From contig JAFRRS010000018.1 of assembly GCA_017427985.1 (NCBI GenBank), forward strand, positions 1 through 64,000: 64,000 nucleotides of DNA. Direction: 5' to 3'. Under the pieces are notes generated by a model. The model was not told where the DNA came from. It made no database searches and worked only from the letters and a program-made list of their open reading frames with translations. Numbering within the stretch: the stretch's first letter is position 1; the number at the start of each line of letters is the position of its first letter. Made by a program: the position numbers and the translations under genes. This document shows, in pieces, positions 59,840 to 64,000 of this stretch. This DNA is from Bacteroidales bacterium (lineage in GTDB: Bacteria > Bacteroidota > Bacteroidia > Bacteroidales > F082).

Positions 59840-60682
59840 TCAATAATCTCCTAATGTTTCTTTCAATTGTGACAATGCGTTTGCGGCTTGTTCGTCGTTA
59901 GGCGGCGTGCCGTGCCATTTGTGGGTTCCCATCATGAAGTCTACGCCGAAGCCCATTTCGGTGTGAGCAAGTATGACCTGTGCCTGACCTTTATGAGCGT
60001 TCTTGCGTGTAATATTCAGAGTATCAACAATTTGTTGCATATCGTTGCCGTTGCATTCGTACACTTTCCAGCCAAACGCCTCGTATTTTGCACGAAGGTC
60101 GCCGAGGTTCATCACGTCGTCGGTAGGACCGTCGATCTGTTTCTTGTTGTAGTCGACGATAGCGACGAGGTTGTCGACGTTCTTTGCTGGAGCGTACATC
60201 ACGGCTTCCCAAATCTGGCCCTCCTCCTGCTCGCCATCGCCCATAAGGCAGAAAACGAGATGATTGTCATTATTGAGTTTCTTGGCTTGTGCCACGCCTA
60301 TTGCGACAGAAAGTCCCTGACCGAGCGAGCCACTTGCCACGCGGATGCCCGGAAGACCCTCGACAGGCGTAGGATGACCCTGAAGACGTGTTCCGAGACG
60401 ACGGAATGTGGCGAGCTCAGATACCGGAAAATACCCGCGGCGAGCCAAGATACTGTAAATCATCGGGCTGATGTGACCGTTGGAAAGGAAAAACATGTCC
60501 TCTCCTGCCCCATCCATCTTGAAGTTCTTCGGATCGACCTGCATCTGGTCGAAATACAAGGCGGTCACGATGTCAGTGGCGCCAAGCGAGCCGCCAGGAT
60601 GTCCCGACTGACAACCATGCACCATACGGATGATATCACGTCTAACTTGCGACGCGACATCTTTTAATTCATTGATAGTCAT
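59840..60682 (-). CDS. transketolase, N-terminal subunit
   Basis: The 280-residue protein covers the thiamine-diphosphate-binding domain: GHPGGSLGATDIVTALYF near 27-44, FFLSNGHISPMIYS, GIRVASGSLGQGLSVAIG, and the ThDP motif MGDGEQEEGQIWEAVMYA through DYNKKQIDGPT. It works together with the C-terminal subunit in the non-oxidative pentose phosphate pathway. Own promoter box at 60722-60729. Confidence 0.93.
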   Translation of the reverse strand: MTINELKDVASQVRRDIIRMVHGCQSGHPGGSLGATDIVTALYFDQMQVDPKNFKMDGAGEDMFFLSNGHISPMIYSILARRGYFPVSELATFRRLGTRLQGHPTPVEGLPGIRVASGSLGQGLSVAIGVAQAKKLNNDNHLVFCLMGDGEQEEGQIWEAVMYAPAKNVDNLVAIVDYNKKQIDGPTDDVMNLGDLRAKYEAFGWKVYECNGNDMQQIVDTLNITRKNAHKGQAQVILAHTEMGFGVDFMMGTHKWHGTPPNDEQAANALSQLKETLGDY

Positions 60683-60721
60683 AATATTATCAAAGCAATT
60701 TAGTTAATTCGTTTTCTTTTG

Positions 60722-60729
60722 CAAATTTA
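60722..60729 (-). promoter_or_regulatory. -7 promoter box for split transketolase
   Basis: TAAATTTG on the minus strand, 39 bases before the ATG at 60682. Confidence 0.5.
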
Positions 60730-60762
60730 AAGTTTTTTGTTTTTTCTAACAATTTTTTTTAA

Positions 60763-60770
60763 TAATTTTG
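60763..60770 (+). promoter_or_regulatory. -7 promoter box for the pseudouridine synthase gene
   Basis: TAATTTTG, 17 bases before the ATG at 60788. It lies downstream of the alternative in-frame start at 60737, which is therefore rejected. Confidence 0.6.
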
Positions 60771-60787
60771 TGAAAATAATTTTTCCC

Positions 60788-61669
60788 ATGCAAAACAGCA
60801 AAGACAGCAAGAGTAAAGAGCTGATTTTCAAAGTGTTGGAATCAGATCTGCTTTTACCGTTCATTATGGCGAAGATGGACGGCATCAGTCGCACCAAAGC
60901 CAAGAACATACTCACGGGCGGTTCGGTGTACGTCAACGACAAGAACGTGACGCAGCACAACTACCAGCTTGTTCCAGGCATGGAGGTGAGAATCGGCAGG
61001 AACCACAAGATTTACCAGCCAGACAACAAATGGGTGAAAATTGTCTATGAAGACCAGTATCTTTTTGTGATTGAGAAGAAAGCCGGGATAATATGCCACT
61101 CGCCGAATCCGGATGACGAGACCGTGCAAAGCATTCTGAACCAATATCTTGAAGCAAGTCATCAGAAATGCCATGCGCATACGATTCACCGACTTGACAG
61201 AGACACCTCCGGGCTGATGTTGTTTGCAAAAGACAAAAAAGTGGCGTTGAAATTCGAGGAGGACTGGAAAAACACGGTGTATGACCGCCGTTATGTGGCG
61301 TTGGTGCACGGCGAGATGAAGAAGAAAGAAGGCACGATAAGCTCATGGCTGAAAGACAACGCGCAGTTTATCACCTATTCGAGCAGGACGGACAACGGTG
61401 GCAAGTTCGCCGTGACGCACTATAAATTAATAAAGGTGTCGAACGGATATTCGTTGGTCGAGTTGAGATTAGACACCGGACGCAAGAACCAGATTCGCGT
61501 CCACCTGAAAGACATAGGATTTCCGGTTGTCGGCGACCCGAAATACGGTGACGGCGATGACAAGATTGGGCGTTTGGGACTGCATGCTTTCAAGCTGTGC
61601 TTCGTTCATCCTATTACGGGACAGGACTTGAAGTTCGAGACGGGGTTTCCTTTTGACGCCCCACATTAG
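60788..61669 (+). CDS. RluA-family pseudouridine synthase with S4 domain
   Basis: The 293-residue enzyme isomerises uridine to pseudouridine in rRNA or tRNA. An S4 RNA-binding domain (about 14-75, GISRTKAKNILTGGSVYVND) precedes the catalytic domain, where the aspartate lies in IHRLDRDTSGLMLFAKD near 134-150. Later motifs are ALVHGEMKKKEG, RTDNGGKFAVTHY, LDTGRKNQIRVHL and GDPKYG. The S4 domain points to an RluC/RluD-like large-subunit target. The start follows the promoter position. Confidence 0.92.
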   Translation: MQNSKDSKSKELIFKVLESDLLLPFIMAKMDGISRTKAKNILTGGSVYVNDKNVTQHNYQLVPGMEVRIGRNHKIYQPDNKWVKIVYEDQYLFVIEKKAGIICHSPNPDDETVQSILNQYLEASHQKCHAHTIHRLDRDTSGLMLFAKDKKVALKFEEDWKNTVYDRRYVALVHGEMKKKEGTISSWLKDNAQFITYSSRTDNGGKFAVTHYKLIKVSNGYSLVELRLDTGRKNQIRVHLKDIGFPVVGDPKYGDGDDKIGRLGLHAFKLCFVHPITGQDLKFETGFPFDAPH

Positions 61670-61680
61670 TGGAGCTTTAA

Positions 61681-61739
61681 ATGCCCCACACTGCGCTTCG
61701 CTTGTGAGGGGTAAATAAATTAATGTGTCTTCGACACAT
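61681..61739. repeat. short palindromic intergenic sequence before the nfeD gene
   Basis: GCCCCACACTGCGCTTCGC, then TTGTGAGGGG forms an imperfect hairpin, followed by a perfect small palindrome ATGTGTC-TTC-GACACAT (61723-61739). No T run follows, so terminator activity is doubtful. Confidence 0.45.
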
Positions 61740-61755
61740 ATTGAAAAGATTTTTA

Positions 61756-61763
61756 TATATTTG
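61756..61763 (+). promoter_or_regulatory. -7 promoter box for nfeD-SPFH
   Basis: TATATTTG, 23 bases before the ATG at 61787. Confidence 0.6.
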
Positions 61764-61786
61764 CGGAGATTTAAAACATTAAAATT

Positions 61787-62224
61787 ATGGCAGAGTATCA
61801 GATTTGGTTATTGGTTGCGGCTGTGTTCGTGCTGATTGAGATTTTTACCAGCGGTTTCGCAGTTGCTTGTTTCTCAGTAGGTTGCGTATTCGCATCCATC
61901 CTTGCGGCATTGGACTTGTCGCTGACATGGCAGATTGTGGCGTTCGCCGCAGGCACGTTTCTGGCGTTCATCTTCATCCGTCCTTTGGTCATGAAGTATC
62001 TTGACAAAAGAACCAACGACAGCAACGTGAAGACAAACATGGACAACGTCATCGGCAAAATCGCCGTGGTGACCGAGCGTATCGAGGAAAACGGCTTCGG
62101 ACGCGTGAAAATCGACGGCGACGACTGGAAAGCTCAGACCGAGGACGGCACAGCAGCCGAAGTCGGCGAAAAAATGAGAATTGTATCTTTCGAAAGTATA
62201 ATATTAACCGTTAAAAAAGTTTAG
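61787..62224 (+). CDS. NfeD family membrane protein
   Basis: The 145-residue short NfeD protein has two or three N-terminal membrane helices (about 5-70) and a C-terminal OB-like domain (about 80-145, GKIAVVTERIEENGFGRVKIDGDDW). NfeD proteins are partners of SPFH scaffold proteins in membrane microdomains; the SPFH gene follows after two bases. It is probably in the inner membrane. Confidence 0.9.
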   Translation: MAEYQIWLLVAAVFVLIEIFTSGFAVACFSVGCVFASILAALDLSLTWQIVAFAAGTFLAFIFIRPLVMKYLDKRTNDSNVKTNMDNVIGKIAVVTERIEENGFGRVKIDGDDWKAQTEDGTAAEVGEKMRIVSFESIILTVKKV

Positions 62225-62226
62225 TT

Positions 62227-63195
62227 ATGTTAGTAGTAGTAATAGTTATTGCAGCGATAGTAATCATCTTCGCTTTGGCAGGACTGAAAGTCGTCCCGCA
62301 GTCAGAAACAAGTGTAATCGAGCGCCTCGGCAAGTTCCACAAGGTGCTTCCGGCAGGTCTCAACATCATCTGGCCTATCGTTGACCGCCCGAAACTCATT
62401 GTGACACGCAAAGTTGTAGAAGGCTATCAGGGAAGACCGATTGTCAAGATGAACGAAACAAGCAAAATCGACCTCCGCGAGCAGGTTTACGACTTCCCGA
62501 AACAGAATGTTATCACCAAGGATAATGTCACGACAGAAATCAACGCATTGCTTTATTTCCAGATTGTTGACCCTATAAAATCAGTTTACGAAATCGACAA
62601 CCTTCCGAACGCCATTGAGAAGCTGACACAGACGACACTCCGTAACGTCATCGGTGAGCTCGAACTCGATGAGACGCTTACCTCACGCGACACCATCAAC
62701 GCCAAGCTGCGTGCTGTTCTCGACGACGCAACAAACAAATGGGGCGTAAAAGTCAATCGCGTTGAGCTTCAAGACATTACACCTCCTGAGACAGTGCGTC
62801 AGGCGATGGAGAAACAGATGCAGGCTGAACGTAACCGCCGTGCTGAGATTCTGAAAGCTGAAGGTGAGAAACAGTCGGCGATTTTGAACTCTGAAGGTGA
62901 AAAGACATCGGCCATCAACAAGGCTGAAGCCGTGAAACAGTCGACATTGCTTGAGGCTGAAGGTATCGCGAAAGCGAAGATCATGCAGGCTGAGGCTGAG
63001 GCACAGGCCATCCAGCTCGTGGCAGACGCCATCAAGGCAACGAAGACCGACCCTGCGACATATCTGCTTGCAACGAAGTACATCGAGACGCTGAAGGAAA
63101 TGACATCAGGCAAGGACAACAAGACCGTTTACATCCCTTACGAGGCGACGAACATGCTGGGAAGTATTGGGGGGATTAAGGAAATGTTTAAATAG
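62227..63195 (+). CDS. SPFH/stomatin-like membrane scaffold protein (QmcA type)
   Basis: The 322-residue protein has one N-terminal membrane helix (about 1-20) and an SPFH/band 7 domain (about 20-190: VPQSETSVIERLGKF, LPAGLNIIWPIVDRP, TKDNVTTEINALLYFQI). A long alanine- and glutamate-rich coiled coil (about 195-275) carries repeated KAEGEKQSAIL-like units. It forms membrane-bound oligomeric cages that gather proteins, often the FtsH protease. Coupled to nfeD. QmcA and slipin are equivalent names. Confidence 0.92.
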   Translation: MLVVVIVIAAIVIIFALAGLKVVPQSETSVIERLGKFHKVLPAGLNIIWPIVDRPKLIVTRKVVEGYQGRPIVKMNETSKIDLREQVYDFPKQNVITKDNVTTEINALLYFQIVDPIKSVYEIDNLPNAIEKLTQTTLRNVIGELELDETLTSRDTINAKLRAVLDDATNKWGVKVNRVELQDITPPETVRQAMEKQMQAERNRRAEILKAEGEKQSAILNSEGEKTSAINKAEAVKQSTLLEAEGIAKAKIMQAEAEAQAIQLVADAIKATKTDPATYLLATKYIETLKEMTSGKDNKTVYIPYEATNMLGSIGGIKEMFK

Positions 63196-63238
63196 TTAGT
63201 CAGTTAATCAGTTAATCAGTTAGTCAGTTAGGTAGTTG
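63195..63238. repeat. 8-base tandem repeat after the SPFH gene
   Basis: Units GTTAGTCA, GTTAATCA, GTTAATCA, GTTAGTCA and GTTAGGTA follow one another, then a partial GTTG. The first base is the last base of the SPFH stop codon. It fills the gap before the editing-protein gene. Confidence 0.75.
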
Positions 63239-63243
63239 GGGTT

Positions 63244-63759
63244 ATGACTGAAATTAATCATGAGTTATCGGAGAGGCAGCGGAAGGTGGTTGACACGCTT
63301 AATGAGTTGGGGATTCCTTTTAAGCTGATATTCCACCCTCCGTTGCCGACGATTGAGGATGCCTTGGCATATTGGGGCGAGTTCGAGTGGACGCACTGCA
63401 AAAACCTCTTTTTCAGGAATCACAAGGGAAACCGCCATTATCTGGTGATTTTCGACTGCATGCAGCAACTCGCGATTCATGACCTGGAGCATCGTCTGAA
63501 ACAGGGAAAACTGAGTTTCGCATCGGAGGCGCGAATGGACAAATATCTCGGCTTGAAACCCGGGAGCGTCTCCCCTTTTGGCATCATCAACGACGCGGAA
63601 CACCATGTGTATCTGTATCTTGACAAGAACTTGCTCAACCATGAGTATATCAGTTTCCACCCGAACGACAATACTGGAACATGCGTAATAAAAACATCTG
63701 ATTTAATCAAGTTTCTTGACGCTATGGGAAATGGATACGAATTTATTGAGTTGTATTAA
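63244..63759 (+). CDS. ProX-like prolyl-tRNA deacylase (YbaK/EbsC domain)
   Basis: The 171-residue free-standing INS-like editing domain probably removes alanine or cysteine wrongly attached to tRNA-Pro. Family blocks are LGIPFKLIFHPPLPTIEDA near 22-40, CKNLFFRNHKGNRHYLVI (with the catalytic lysine) near 57-74, FASEARMDKYLGLKPGSVSPFGI and DNTGTCVIKTSDL. Cytosolic. It follows the SPFH gene by 48 bases filled by a tandem repeat; no promoter box of its own was found, so it may be read through. Confidence 0.9.
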   Translation: MTEINHELSERQRKVVDTLNELGIPFKLIFHPPLPTIEDALAYWGEFEWTHCKNLFFRNHKGNRHYLVIFDCMQQLAIHDLEHRLKQGKLSFASEARMDKYLGLKPGSVSPFGIINDAEHHVYLYLDKNLLNHEYISFHPNDNTGTCVIKTSDLIKFLDAMGNGYEFIELY

Positions 63760-63768
63760 AAAAATTCG

Positions 63769-63776
63769 TATTTTTG
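63769..63776 (+). promoter_or_regulatory. -7 promoter box for arcA
   Basis: TATTTTTG, 24 bases before the ATG at 63801. Confidence 0.6.
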
Positions 63777-63800
63777 CAAAAAATTAAAAAAAAGTACTTT

Positions 63801-64000
63801 ATGGATTATTTTCGATGCATAAAACCGTGTGTTGAATCAGAGATAGGTAAATTAGAATACGTCATGCTGCACGCTCCGGGCAAGGAAATCGAGCACATGA
63901 CACCGGAAAACGCCCACAAATTCCTTTTCAGCGACATATTGAATTATCGTGAAGCCTTGGAGAACTACAAAAATTTTGAAGGGACTCTTAAAAAAGTTGC
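63801..64000 (+). CDS. arcA: arginine deiminase, N-terminal part (cut by the window edge)
   Basis: The first 66 residues read MDYFRCIKPCVESEIGKLEY, then VMLHAPGKEIEHMTPEN and FSDILNYREAL. SEIGKL followed by HxPGKEIE..TPEN is the conserved N-terminus of arginine deiminase, which converts arginine to citrulline and ammonia for ATP supply through the deiminase pathway. The catalytic cysteine and histidine lie beyond the window. It has its own promoter box and a 24-base gap to the ATG. Confidence 0.85.
   Translation, partial: MDYFRCIKPCVESEIGKLEYVMLHAPGKEIEHMTPENAHKFLFSDILNYREALENYKNFEGTLKKV

Noticed and set aside
59888..60667. A 259-residue open frame on the plus strand inside the transketolase N-terminal gene
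   Set aside because: Antisense to the thiamine-diphosphate domain and His-rich in the manner of a reverse-complement artefact.
61723..61739. Terminator after the pseudouridine synthase gene
   Set aside because: The stem ATGTGTC/GACACAT is short and no T run follows on either strand at the right distance.

Overview
The window is chromosomal DNA of a Bacteroidota bacterium, most likely an anaerobic member of the Bacteroidales. The evidence is internal. Most transcription units begin with the Bacteroidota -7 box TAnnTTTG, and Shine-Dalgarno sequences are almost absent. There is a type IX secretion C-terminal domain, a Bacteroidota-type SRP RNA, many Bacteroidota families (DUF4831, DUF4199, DUF3127, DUF1573), and a partial lysine-to-butyrate fermentation operon. 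No transposase, rRNA or CRISPR array was seen.

Layout. 1-2200: a headless fragment of a type I specificity gene (hsdS) beside a tyrosine recombinase, an Mrr-like nuclease, and a long non-coding inverted repeat. 2.2-4.4 kb: small enzymes (TSCPD protein, ADP-ribosylglycohydrolase, thioesterase, YgjP-like metallopeptidase). 4.3-10 kb (minus): HAD phosphatase, miaA, CCA-adding enzyme and clpC. 10-14.6 kb (plus): gyrA, a TPR protein and a DUF3127 protein. 14.6-18.4 kb (minus): heptose genes gmhA-gmhB, a sodium symporter and a DUF4831 protein. 18.4-22.1 kb: small membrane and acidic proteins, a polyprenol-type glycosyltransferase, SRP RNA and a DUF4143 ATPase. 22.3-29.1 kb (minus): kamE-ctfB-crt-hbd-bcd-etfB-etfA, interrupted by a four-helix-bundle gene enclosed by inverted repeats. 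29.2-36.8 kb (minus): small membrane protein, mutL, rhomboid, EEP-fold protein, uvrB and a GltS-like symporter in one tightly packed run ending at a large hairpin. 36.9-41.4 kb (plus): a metal-chelate/B12-type ABC importer and an amidohydrolase lipoprotein.

41.4-50 kb (minus) is a defence island: a methyltransferase-like companion, a 1320-residue fused nuclease-helicase-adenine methyltransferase, an RloC/PrrC-like anticodon nuclease, and a DUF1016 nuclease followed by an out-of-frame winged-helix tail. 50-58.6 kb: mpl, a secreted thioredoxin-like protein, xerD, a LolE-like permease, the muramidase namZ, an aminotransferase and a DUF1573 protein. 58.7-64 kb: tRNA-Met, split transketolase, an RluA-type synthase, an NfeD/SPFH pair, a ProX-type editing protein and the start of arginine deiminase.

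Short palindromic repeats recur through the window (miaA end, clpC end, after etfA, hbd-crt, ctfB-kamE). Two of them form the 3' ends of coding genes, and two copies show compensatory base changes. The most interesting items are the defence island, the inverted-repeat element carrying the four-helix-bundle gene, the hsdS cassette with its recombinase, and the gene-tail palindromes. All family assignments come from reading the sequence; no search was run.
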